Shown piece after piece: positions 9,430 through 16,908 of a stretch of 64,000 bases of DNA. A program made the position numbers and the translations under genes. Numbering within the stretch: position 1 is the stretch's first letter; every line of letters begins with the position of its first letter. The notes beneath the pieces are model-generated. The model had not been told where the DNA came from. It did no database searches and was given only the letters and a program-made list of their open reading frames with translations. The DNA is taken from positions 3,038,001 to 3,102,000 of the forward strand of contig NZ_CP035758.1 in NCBI RefSeq assembly GCF_004208415.1, read 5' to 3'. The DNA is from Ktedonosporobacter rubrisoli. Its GTDB lineage: Bacteria > Chloroflexota > Ktedonobacteria > Ktedonobacterales > Ktedonobacteraceae.

Positions 9430-10533
9430 TTAATTGAGGTAATCCTGCAAGCTTGTACGCTGACCCAGGTAACGCAACTTATGAATAGCTTTGGTCTCGA
9501 TCTGGCGTGCGCGCTCACGCGAGACGTGGAGTTCTTTGCCTATCTCCTCAAGCGTATGGCTCCTGCCATCGCTAAGGCCGTAGCGCATAGAAATGATCAG
9601 GCGCTCTCGCTCAGTGAGATACTGTAGAACTTCGTCGATCTGCTTTTTGAGTAGATCCCGACTAACTATATCGACAGGAGTTTGCAAGCCGTCATCCTCG
9701 ACGAGATCGCCAAGAGAATGATCATTGTCCTCGCCAACGGGCATCTCTAAGCTCAGCGTCTGGGGGCTCACCTTAAGCACTTCGCGCACCTTTTCCGGGC
9801 TTGTTTGCAAACGCTCGGCAATCTCCTCAGGGCTTGGCTCGTGGCCAAGAGCTTGCAATAATTGCTGCTGGACCTTGTGCATACGGTTGGCAAACTCAAC
9901 TAGATGCACCGGTAGACGAATAGTACGTGCATGATTGGCGATAGCGCGGCCGATTGCCTGGCGAATCGACCAGGTTGCAAACGTGCTGAAGCGATAGCCT
10001 TTATTGACGTCGAACTTTTCAAGTGCTGACATCAAGCCTGTGTTGCCTTCTTGAATGAGATCTTGTAAAGAGAGGCCTCGTCCCATATATTTTTTGGCAA
10101 CGCTAACCACCAGGCGCAAATTTGCCTCAATGAAATGGCCCTTGGCCTGCTGAGCCTGCTCAATGATGTGCTGATCTGGCTGGATATGCAGCAATCTGGC
10201 TCGCTCTTGTTCCTGCTTACCGCGCTCGATGATGTGAGCAAGGCGCCTTTCCTCTTCCGCACGTAGGAGAGGAATGCGGCCAATCTCATGCAGATACATG
10301 GTCATAGAGTCTTCGACTCCATGTTCGGCCATGAGCGAAGGAAGGAGATCCCTCTCTACGTCAGGCTCTTCATCATCTTCGGCTTCCTCAGCATCCTCCA
10401 GGAACTCTAGCTCTGCTGATTCTTCTGCAATGTCATCAGCGAGCAATGCCTCATCTACAGTTTGTAACTCATCCGAAAATTGGGAATCATGCTCGAAAAG
10501 GGCTTCTGGTTTATCTCTATAGAAAATGGCCAT
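9430..10533 (-). CDS. sigA: Sigma-70 family RNA polymerase sigma factor, primary type (RpoD/SigA-like)
   Basis: About 367 residues. After an acidic stretch (Glu/Asp-rich, residues 10-65) come region 1.2 ([16 protein letters not shown]), region 2 ([27 protein letters not shown] cut here into its known parts, then [18 protein letters not shown]), region 3 ([13 protein letters not shown]) and region 4 ([27 protein letters not shown]). All core and -10/-35 contact regions are present. The acidic region 1.1-like segment is short. It could be the housekeeping factor or one of several group 2 paralogues, which are common in large Ktedonobacteria genomes. ATG 10533 was preferred to 10557 because AGAGGA precedes it. 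Confidence 0.88.
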   Translation of the reverse strand: MAIFYRDKPEALFEHDSQFSDELQTVDEALLADDIAEESAELEFLEDAEEAEDDEEPDVERDLLPSLMAEHGVEDSMTMYLHEIGRIPLLRAEEERRLAHIIERGKQEQERARLLHIQPDQHIIEQAQQAKGHFIEANLRLVVSVAKKYMGRGLSLQDLIQEGNTGLMSALEKFDVNKGYRFSTFATWSIRQAIGRAIANHARTIRLPVHLVEFANRMHKVQQQLLQALGHEPSPEEIAERLQTSPEKVREVLKVSPQTLSLEMPVGEDNDHSLGDLVEDDGLQTPVDIVSRDLLKKQIDEVLQYLTERERLIISMRYGLSDGRSHTLEEIGKELHVSRERARQIETKAIHKLRYLGQRTSLQDYLN

Positions 10534-11024
10534 AGTAATATCCTCTTTAATATCCATCAGTGGCTATAACTAGTAAAAATAGAATGGCTGAGCGATAGGT
10601 TGAGAAATATATTTGTTGAGGAAGCCTATCGAAGCAGTAAAGATATATTGACAACTAATCATTTTCGGCATAATAGATAACATTTCATAGAGGAAGATTA
10701 TTCCAGCCGATCCCTTCAACCACAAAGCCCCTGAGAGCTTTCGCCGAGTCTGGGAACAATAGGCAAAAACTTATTGACGAGGATATGGACAATGTGCTAT
10801 CGTATTTAAGCTTTTAAAATGAAAAGCGTTGGTTAAGTTACCACATGCATGTGGTATGGGTTGTTGGTGTGGCTGACAGATGTAATGAGCTAACCGGTAA
10901 GCAAGCGCTGTTGAGTAAAGATGCGTTCAGCAGGAATGTAAGGTGCGCCGCGTGCTAGCGCGCGGTTTGTGTGCTCTGTCAGAGGCTTGCGTACTGCGTT
11001 GGCCAGATAGAAAGGGGTATGAGT
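10534..11024 (+). promoter_or_regulatory. Intergenic region with two promoter candidates and an 18-bp palindrome
   Basis: No gene in these 491 bases. On the plus strand TTGACA (10648-10653) and TAATAG (10671-10676) are 17 bases apart, and TTGACG (10774-10779) and TATCGT (10798-10803) are 18 apart. The palindrome at 10839-10856 follows the second. Both promoters point to the DinB gene, 220-350 bases away, leaving a long leader or a small transcript; I see no riboswitch fold that I can name. Confidence 0.4.
10839..10856. promoter_or_regulatory. 18-bp perfect palindrome, probable operator
   Basis: TACCACATGCATGTGGTA is its own reverse complement. It lies about 35 bases downstream of a candidate -10 box and 170 bases before the DinB start. 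Such a long exact palindrome is very unlikely by chance and fits the site of a dimeric repressor. The cognate regulator is not identified. Confidence 0.55.
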
Positions 11025-11549
11025 ATGGATGTCACGCCATGGCTTCTAGAGCAATTACGAAGTAGCGCCAGAGGATTTGCGGGCACAGTTGAACAGATTC
11101 CCTCCGAACGATTAAGTGTAACACCTCCGTATCCGCGCTGGCTTGGCGAATGGAGTGCGGCACGGCACGTCTTCCATATGCTTTATCACGAACGTAAATT
11201 TCCCCTGGCTTTTGCACGCAAATGTCTGCAGCTTCCTCCGTTAGAGAGCCTCGATGAGAAGGAAAATATTGCCTGGCAGCTCTGGGATCAGGATGTTCCG
11301 CATACGCTGGCAGCCTTTCTGCAGGCGCGACAGAATTTGCTCGACTTGCTGGCTAAGTTTGCGCCCGAGGCGTGGGAAGCGCCACGCGAGCAGGAAGAGT
11401 GGGGGGCTATTACACTGCGCTGGACAGCAACCAAAGCTTATCAGCATACCAGCGAGCATACACATAATGTTTTACGCTTGCTGATATTTTGGGATTGTGC
11501 AGCTTATGAGGAACAGGAACTCCTCAAGCGAGAGAGCAAAGATGCTTGA
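11025..11549 (+). CDS. DinB-family protein
   Basis: A 174-residue four-helix-bundle protein. Candidate metal ligands are the histidines in SAARHVFHMLYHE (about residue 48-56) and in YQHTSEHTHNVLRLL (about 145-153), matching the three-His pattern of the DinB/YfiT fold. Some relatives are thiol-dependent transferases using mycothiol or bacillithiol; others have no known activity. Start: AAAGGGG (11011-11017) is 7 bases from ATG 11025, while ATG 11019 is too close. It stands alone between a sigma factor and a converging membrane protein gene. Confidence 0.75.
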   Translation: MDVTPWLLEQLRSSARGFAGTVEQIPSERLSVTPPYPRWLGEWSAARHVFHMLYHERKFPLAFARKCLQLPPLESLDEKENIAWQLWDQDVPHTLAAFLQARQNLLDLLAKFAPEAWEAPREQEEWGAITLRWTATKAYQHTSEHTHNVLRLLIFWDCAAYEEQELLKRESKDA

Positions 11550-11672
11550 TAGTTCTTCTTTGAATGTTATGGGTGCCTGTGAAAACTCATGCTCTGATAA
11601 CAGCTGAGACGCATAGGCAACGAATTGTCAGATCTCACCGAGCTACAAGGGATCGTAGTCTCGATCTCAGAG

Positions 11673-11738
11673 GACCTGTTCGCCAAGCTCATCGATTCTG
11701 AGAGCTCCTGCGATGTTGGGAGGAAAGACGAACAGGTC
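11673..11738. repeat. 10-bp inverted repeat between converging genes
   Basis: GACCTGTTCG (11673-11682) and CGAACAGGTC (11729-11738) are exact complements around 46 bases, which contain a further AGCTC/GAGCT pairing. It lies in the 205-bp gap between the DinB stop and the stop of the membrane protein gene on the other strand. It may act as a two-way terminator, though no clear T tract follows. Confidence 0.35.
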
Positions 11739-11754
11739 TATTTGTGCCTTGCGT

Positions 11755-12867
11755 TTATCCTATAGGGGGACGGCGATCAGGAGTTCTCGGCGGAACTGAG
11801 ATGGGCATTTCGGGTGATGCCGTGGAGGTGGTGAGTGCCGGGAGAGTTCTCAGCTCGTTAATGAGCGCATCGAGGGGACCGCCGCTTGGCAGGGGCCATC
11901 TAACATATTGTCCTCGCTTGGCAGCTTGTAATGTAGCGATGAGCCGTTGCGTTTCCTGTTCCGTTTGCCGCAGGGTGCTTTCTGCCTGTCTAGTGTGCTG
12001 CAAGCGCGCAAATAGGGTATTGAGCGAGGAAGCCACCTGCCACAGGATATTTTCTTGTGGCAGCGACGTGCGAGTGGTGAACGTGCCATTGGCGGCGTTG
12101 GCCAGCATCGCCATGATTTCTTTGATCCCTCGTTCCAACTGCTGCTTCTCTTGGGCTACCACTTCTTGCAAGGCAGCTAGCGCTTCTGCTTGGTTAGCGC
12201 GTGTGATAGCCTGATCCGTTGATCTAGCTGCTATAAAACTCAAGAGGAAGCCACCAATCTGAATGATGATTGGACGGGCGAAGGCAACGGTTGGTCCATG
12301 CCAAAGAGTAATAAGTGTGCTGAGATCAGAAGTATGGGGAAGTAGATAAAAGTCGCTAAGAATGCATATGATGTGTAAAAATAGAAATAGCCACAAATAG
12401 CGATGAGACAACAACACTCCAGCAGTGATCAAGGGGATGATAAACAGGTCAAAAGTCAGAAGCCAGCCAGTGCTCAAACCTCCCTTGGCACTGAGCAGGG
12501 CCCCTTCAATGAGAGCATCCATACTACAGATCAGCAGGAGAGCGGCCAGCACCTGCTGGTTTAACCGATTGAGCAAAAGTGCGGTGAGGACAATGAGCAT
12601 GAAGGCAAGAATACCTGCTGCTGTTGCCAGATCGATTCCTGCTTGCTGAAGCAAGAATAAGGGAGCAATGAAGAAAAAGGGTGCGATCAGGCTAGTCAAA
12701 CCTGATCGGCGAAGATGCTCACGGGCTTGGGGGGTTGGGGCAGTCTCATACGAGAGCGTCCCGGCGGGAGCGGTAAGGCGAAACCACCAGTCGAACCGAC
12801 TGCGTTGTGGGAGGCGGTGACGAGACTGTGAGGTCAGGCGTTCTTGTAAGGGCTGTATTGGTTGCAT
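11755..12867 (-). CDS. Six-helix membrane protein with coiled coil and HAMP-like segment, sensor-like without an output domain
   Basis: 370 residues. After a basic cytoplasmic start come six hydrophobic helices (roughly 55-77, 80-102, 106-130, 133-155, 157-178, 192-214). Next is a charged coiled coil (residues 217-255), then a HAMP-like stretch (IMAMLANAANGTFTTRT, followed by SSLNTLFARLQ), a second coiled coil and a Pro-rich tail. No kinase, cyclase or methyl-accepting domain follows, so signalling would need a partner. It starts 13 bases after the LuxI-like gene stop, and its AAGGAG abuts that stop, so the two are translationally linked. A receptor or immunity-like partner for the signal made by the upstream enzyme is an inference. 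Confidence 0.7.
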   Translation of the reverse strand: MQPIQPLQERLTSQSRHRLPQRSRFDWWFRLTAPAGTLSYETAPTPQAREHLRRSGLTSLIAPFFFIAPLFLLQQAGIDLATAAGILAFMLIVLTALLLNRLNQQVLAALLLICSMDALIEGALLSAKGGLSTGWLLTFDLFIIPLITAGVLLSHRYLWLFLFLHIICILSDFYLLPHTSDLSTLITLWHGPTVAFARPIIIQIGGFLLSFIAARSTDQAITRANQAEALAALQEVVAQEKQQLERGIKEIMAMLANAANGTFTTRTSLPQENILWQVASSLNTLFARLQHTRQAESTLRQTEQETQRLIATLQAAKRGQYVRWPLPSGGPLDALINELRTLPALTTSTASPEMPISVPPRTPDRRPPIG

Positions 12868-12880
12868 TGCTGTAACTCCT

Positions 12881-13759
12881 TCAATAGAGAAACAAGATGG
12901 GACAGACAGTGATTCCCTGCATTGCTACGAAATCAGAGAGAGCACAAACTGTCGTCTGGTGCAGTTCCCTATGAGGCACCGCTGCCATCGGGGAACGGTA
13001 TGGATACTTGACGGGGGCATTTATCCACTGAGTATTGTGGCATAGGGCCAGCATCCTGCCAGCTCGCTCATGCTCGCCGGCTGCCCGAATGGCATGGATA
13101 GTTGCAGCTAGATCAACGACGGCCAAGGCGTATCCCCCTCGTCTGTCAACGTGGTGGGTGTAGAGTTCCTTAAAGACGAAGTGTGATCGTTTCATCACAC
13201 GTAAATAGCCAGTATGGACGATACCTATCGTGTAGCGCTGATGTGTCTGCTCCGCCTGAGCATAGGCAAGAGCGTAGATGAGGTCACGTGCCACAGCACA
13301 GGAAAAACTGCTGTCTTGCAGGGCTGAAGGGCAGTACCAGCGCCCGCGCTGAACACACAGGCGGGTCAACTCTAAGAGATCATCACAGTTATAGTGGTCT
13401 TTGAGATATGTCAGAATAGGATCAGGAATCATTCCGGCTTCAGCAAATTCGTTGACTACCATCGAATCGTTCCAACACCGTAGCTGAAAGATTCGCACGC
13501 CTGCTAGAAGGTGTTCGCGCTCCCGATGATCTATCCCATATACGCCGTAAATGTTGATAGTCTCATCGTCTATTTGGTCATAGCGATCAGATTCACACCC
13601 TTCAGGATCAACAAGGAGAGTCCAACCCAGCCGCTTAACAAAAATCTCGGCCCGGAGGCGTTGGTACTCCTGTTGCTTGGAGACATCGTGCCAGTCGATC
13701 CTTCGAATGCAATAGCGATGCCCCTGTTCACGAGCGTCATAGATATCTAGATAAAGCAT
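12881..13759 (-). CDS. LuxI-like autoinducer synthase (acyl-homoserine-lactone / N-acyl amino acid synthase family, GNAT fold)
   Basis: 292 residues, longer than the usual 190-230. The near-invariant residues of LuxI-type synthases are all present in order: R36 and F40 (RAEIF), W46 (GWTL), D58 and D61 (SDRYD), R89 (AGVRIF), F105 (NEFAE), E130 and R133 (LELTRLCV). The C-terminal half has the acyl-pocket region (VARDLIYALAYAQAEQ, then YTIGIVHTGYLRVMKR) plus an extra tail. LuxI enzymes join an acyl-ACP or acyl-CoA to SAM; related FeeM-like enzymes acylate amino acids. No LuxR receptor is next to it; the co-transcribed neighbour is a six-helix membrane protein. GGAAAGG precedes the ATG, and a strong promoter lies just upstream. 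Confidence 0.72.
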   Translation of the reverse strand: MLYLDIYDAREQGHRYCIRRIDWHDVSKQQEYQRLRAEIFVKRLGWTLLVDPEGCESDRYDQIDDETINIYGVYGIDHREREHLLAGVRIFQLRCWNDSMVVNEFAEAGMIPDPILTYLKDHYNCDDLLELTRLCVQRGRWYCPSALQDSSFSCAVARDLIYALAYAQAEQTHQRYTIGIVHTGYLRVMKRSHFVFKELYTHHVDRRGGYALAVVDLAATIHAIRAAGEHERAGRMLALCHNTQWINAPVKYPYRSPMAAVPHRELHQTTVCALSDFVAMQGITVCPILFLY

Positions 13760-13795
13760 TCTGTGTACCTTTCCATATCACATCCTTGTGTAAGT

Positions 13796-13824
13796 AGTAT
13801 TGACGAGCAGATGGTTTCTGTCAA
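13796..13824 (-). promoter_or_regulatory. Sigma-70 promoter of the LuxI-like operon
   Basis: On the minus strand TTGACA (13819-13824) and AATACT (13796-13801) are 17 bases apart, about 37 bases before the ATG at 13759. The 7-bp inverted repeat TATTGAC (13798-13804) / GTCAATA (13820-13826) overlaps both hexamers and could be a repressor site. Confidence 0.6.
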
Positions 13825-13970
13825 TAATTTAGGTGAAATAGGCTATTTGAGAAATTATTCACGTAACATTAAAAAGAGGAGAGACAATTAAGACATACAA
13901 AAGGGCTGTGCAAGTATGCATTGAGAGGAAACACACAATGCTTATAAGTCCGTCATATTTTTGAGTGCTC

Positions 13971-14027
13971 GGGAGGATGAAGAATAAGTGTTTGGTTTCT
14001 ACGACTTTGCCCAGACTTCATCCTCCC
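13971..14027. repeat. 12-bp inverted repeat in the gap upstream of the calpain-like gene
   Basis: GGGAGGATGAAG (13971-13982) and CTTCATCCTCCC (14016-14027) are exact reverse complements around 33 bases. The surrounding 549-bp gap (13760-14308) carries no gene; besides this it holds a repeated GGAGCGAGA (14110-14122 region). It may be a folded leader, a terminator for readthrough transcripts, or a remnant of a small mobile repeat. Confidence 0.4.
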
Positions 14028-14308
14028 TTGTGCTAGTTACCTGAGTTCTACCCAAAACGTGGGGCGAAGCCCAACAAAAGAGAAGCTAAAGGAGCATCAA
14101 GGAGAGGAGCGAGAGGAGCGAGCACGCTGCCAGAAGAGTTTTATCTTGCTCTGAGCTTCTCCTCATACAGTTTCCACTATAAAAGGATTGCTACATCTTA
14201 CAGATTGTCTCATGACAGAAACAGAGCAAGTAAGCTAATATTGCCTGGTTACCACCTATCATACTTGCAGATGTTTTACTGAAAAAGACTCGTGTAAAAG
14301 GAGAAAAG

Positions 14309-15163
14309 ATGTTTCGCAAACCACGAACTTACTTGCTGGCAGGGATGCTGGTAGCAGTTATTCTGCTGGTAACACTAACTTCCCATCAGCTGAATGCCTC
14401 AGCAGCAGGAACAGAGCAGGTCAAGTCTCCGAAAATTCCGAAGGGACTACACTATGCTAAGATTCCCGGACAAGTATTGTTTGCAAAAGATAAGAATGGT
14501 AATCCTATAATCTCTGGAGATCTTGGCAATATTAAACAAGGCGATGCTGGCGACTGTTATTTCCTATCTTCGCTGCTTGCCGTAGCTCAACGCTCGCCGG
14601 ATACCATCAAGCAGCACGTCCATGACAACGGAGATGGTACCTACTCCGGTATGTTCTATGGACTGCTAGACGGAACGCATCGTAACTTTCAAGCGACCGT
14701 CAATGGAGAGCTTCCTGAGGATAGCAAAGGCAATATAGCCTACAACGATGTGGAAAATATTCATGGCCAAACTGTGACATGGGCCGCTATGACAGAGAAG
14801 CTGTGGGCAGCTGTCAACAAAAACGATTATGCAGGTATCGATGGGATCGGCAATTCGGATGCAAATGATCATGATATCCAGAATGGCTTGTATGCTCTTA
14901 CTGGGAAAGATGCTGTGGGAAGAAAAATAGCATCGCTTACCATAGACCAGATACAGCATGACCACGATCAAGGCGTCATTGTGATTGGAACTGCTGCTAA
15001 GGATGGAAAACTTGAGGCCGATCATGCCTTCGCTGTCCTTGGTGTGGATGCCAAAACTCAGGTGGTAACGCTGGGAAATCCCGATGGCGATACAAGCAAA
15101 ATCAGTCTTTCAGACTTGAAGAACTCTAACGCGAATCAGTATTTTACAGTACAGATTTCGTAA
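14309..15163 (+). CDS. Secreted calpain-family (C2) cysteine protease
   Basis: 284 residues with a signal peptide (basic start, hydrophobic 11-26, ending near LNASAAG). The catalytic Cys is in QGDAGDCYFLSSLLAVA (about residue 92), the His in ADHAFAVLGVD (about 244) and the Asn in TLGNPDGD (about 256), giving the full calpain triad. The protein is only the protease core: no C2 or EF-hand domain is attached, although Asp/Asn/Gly-rich loops could bind calcium. Bacterial calpain-like enzymes are rare and mostly uncharacterised; a small secreted one may act on extracellular or prey proteins. GGAGAAAAG precedes the ATG. It is a single-gene unit ended by a good terminator. Confidence 0.85.
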   Translation: MFRKPRTYLLAGMLVAVILLVTLTSHQLNASAAGTEQVKSPKIPKGLHYAKIPGQVLFAKDKNGNPIISGDLGNIKQGDAGDCYFLSSLLAVAQRSPDTIKQHVHDNGDGTYSGMFYGLLDGTHRNFQATVNGELPEDSKGNIAYNDVENIHGQTVTWAAMTEKLWAAVNKNDYAGIDGIGNSDANDHDIQNGLYALTGKDAVGRKIASLTIDQIQHDHDQGVIVIGTAAKDGKLEADHAFAVLGVDAKTQVVTLGNPDGDTSKISLSDLKNSNANQYFTVQIS

Positions 15164-15338
15164 TCCTGATCATACATCAGTTTGAGCTGCGATCATCTCT
15201 GGGGGATGAAAAGCTCAATGGTAGCAATCTGTGAAGATGGCTCTGCTAGCGCGATACTCACGCTTTGGCCAAATATACATCCTATGGCAAGAAAGCACAA
15301 AGTCGTGCCTTGTAGCGAATGGGGTGTCGCACCGGGAA

Positions 15339-15369
15339 GGTCTGGCAGTGTAAGTTGCCAGACCTTTTT
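15339..15369 (+). terminator. Rho-independent terminator of the calpain-like gene
   Basis: GGTCTGGCA (15339-15347) pairs exactly with TGCCAGACC (15356-15364) around 8 bases, followed at once by TTTTT. It lies 175 bases after the stop codon, so the transcript has a long 3' tail. Confidence 0.85.
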
Positions 15370-15787
15370 GCTTAGCATCCACGTTGAAGTTTTCGATACG
15401 CAAAGACGAGCGTGACACCAAATGGTGAGATAAGGGCATGAGAAGCCGAAACAAGACGAATGATTGGTTTCCATAATGAGAGAACTTTTGACATGGCATT
15501 GCTGTATACAGGCTCTTCTGACTCATTGTTGGGTTTGCCCTGCCACGTAAGCACTCAATTTTCACCTATCCCATTTGTGAGATGAGTGCTCGACTTCTGG
15601 AAAAAGATGGCAAGATATCCTGGCATGGGCCTGCGTACTTCAGGCGCACACGTGCGCCCGGCAGTTAGAACTGGCGAATCATGCGCCTTTCTCCTTGCAA
15701 ACTTTTGAGGTATAAGGTACACTTAAGGTAAGAAACGTTGTGTTGGAAGGCAGAAGGAATGCTTGGACCGAAAGGAGTGTGGATGGC
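15370..15787. other. Gap without a recognisable gene
   Basis: Short open frames on both strands here have no ribosome-binding sites or family resemblance. The only structure seen is GGCGCACACGTGCGCC (15643-15658), a 7-bp hairpin with a 2-base turn. The downstream gene has a TATAAG box near 15712-15717 but no convincing -35. Confidence 0.5.
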
Positions 15788-16585
15788 ATGAGAATTATCA
15801 CCTATAACATCTCTTATGGAGGACAGGAAAGGGTTCCATTGATTGCGCAGATCTTGCGTGACCAGAATCCTGATCTGGTAGCCCTTCAAGAAGCCAATGA
15901 TCGAAGCAACGCCGAGAAATTAGCTAGCATGCTGAATATGCACCTGATTTATGGCGAGTCCGACAATAGCTTTCGTGTGGCCTGGCTCTCGCGCTTGCCC
16001 GTCTTGCGTGTTAGCAATTATCAGCTTCCTTTCCTTTTGGAAGGCCCGCGCACCGAATTTACGATGGAGAAAACCTTGCTTGGTATCGACGTAGAATGGA
16101 ATGGTGAAGTTGCCAATCTTTACACGACACACCTGCAATCGCGCTATCCTGATGAGTATGAAGAGTGTCGTCTGCGCGAAGTTGAGGCTATTTTAGAGGA
16201 AATACAGCCAATGCGCGAAAGGCCTTTTTTGCTGACAGGTGACTTGAATGCTTTTGCTCCTGGAGATCCTGTCGATTTCTTGCCTATCGGCGAGGAGGAT
16301 TTCGCTGATCCGCGATTAATAGAGCAGGGAAAGCGTCTAGCGATTGCACGACTCAAGGCGGCTGGGCTAGTGGACTGCTATCGTGTGCTGAATCCCACAC
16401 AAGCTGGCTATACCAGCAATGCCAGGAGGGGACCTTCTCAGCGTAACGATTATTGTTTCGCTTCACCTCGACTCGCTCTCTCTTTACACTCCTGCCAGGT
16501 AATCATGAATGAGCTAACTCCAAAGGCAAGCGATCATCTGCCAGTACAGGTGGAGTTTGTTGACAAGTCAAGCAGGGAGCTTTGA
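15788..16585 (+). CDS. Endonuclease/exonuclease/phosphatase (EEP) family hydrolase
   Basis: 265 residues covering a complete EEP domain. Metal and catalytic motifs are in order: ITYNISYGG (Asn), LVALQEAND (Glu), TTHLQSRY (His), LTGDLNAFAPGD (Asp and Asn) and ASDHLPVQVEF (Asp-His) at the C-terminus. Substrates in this family range from DNA to phosphodiesters, sphingomyelin and inositol phosphates. There is no signal peptide, so it acts in the cytosol. ATG 15788 follows AAAGGAG (15771-15777); the longer frame from 15740 lacks such a site. Confidence 0.87.
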   Translation: MRIITYNISYGGQERVPLIAQILRDQNPDLVALQEANDRSNAEKLASMLNMHLIYGESDNSFRVAWLSRLPVLRVSNYQLPFLLEGPRTEFTMEKTLLGIDVEWNGEVANLYTTHLQSRYPDEYEECRLREVEAILEEIQPMRERPFLLTGDLNAFAPGDPVDFLPIGEEDFADPRLIEQGKRLAIARLKAAGLVDCYRVLNPTQAGYTSNARRGPSQRNDYCFASPRLALSLHSCQVIMNELTPKASDHLPVQVEFVDKSSREL

Positions 16586-16908
16586 TCCCCTGAAAACGTG
16601 CACCAAGGCCATTTCGGTGCGACTCACCGCTTGTGTACGATCCCAATTCGGGATCGTACGCAGGATCGCAAGCAGTGGAAGAACTGGTTGAGGGGTTACG
16701 TAAGGCGGTTGAACTATTTGAACTACCGAGCAGCGGAGGGAATATGCGAGTTTTTGCCGCATTTCCTTAACAAATTGTTGCACTTCTTCTCCCCGGGTTG
16801 ACCGGAAACGCGCCACACACAGAACCCTAATGGATAATGTCCCCTGGCGTTTCAGCCCGGCCAAGCTTGCCAGGCTGAAGCTGAGAGCATGAATTTCCAG
16901 GCAGCTGT

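Noticed and set aside
11744..12214. Plus-strand frame of 156 codons opposite the HAMP-like protein
   Set aside because: Cys- and Ser-rich antisense product without structure; the minus-strand protein has coherent helices and coiled coils.
14101..14130. Short tandem GGAGCGAGA repeats as a possible CRISPR or satellite
   Set aside because: Only two imperfect copies; no spacer structure.
15182..15565. Frames of 77 to 116 codons on both strands after the calpain gene
   Set aside because: They run through the calpain-gene terminator and have no ribosome-binding site.
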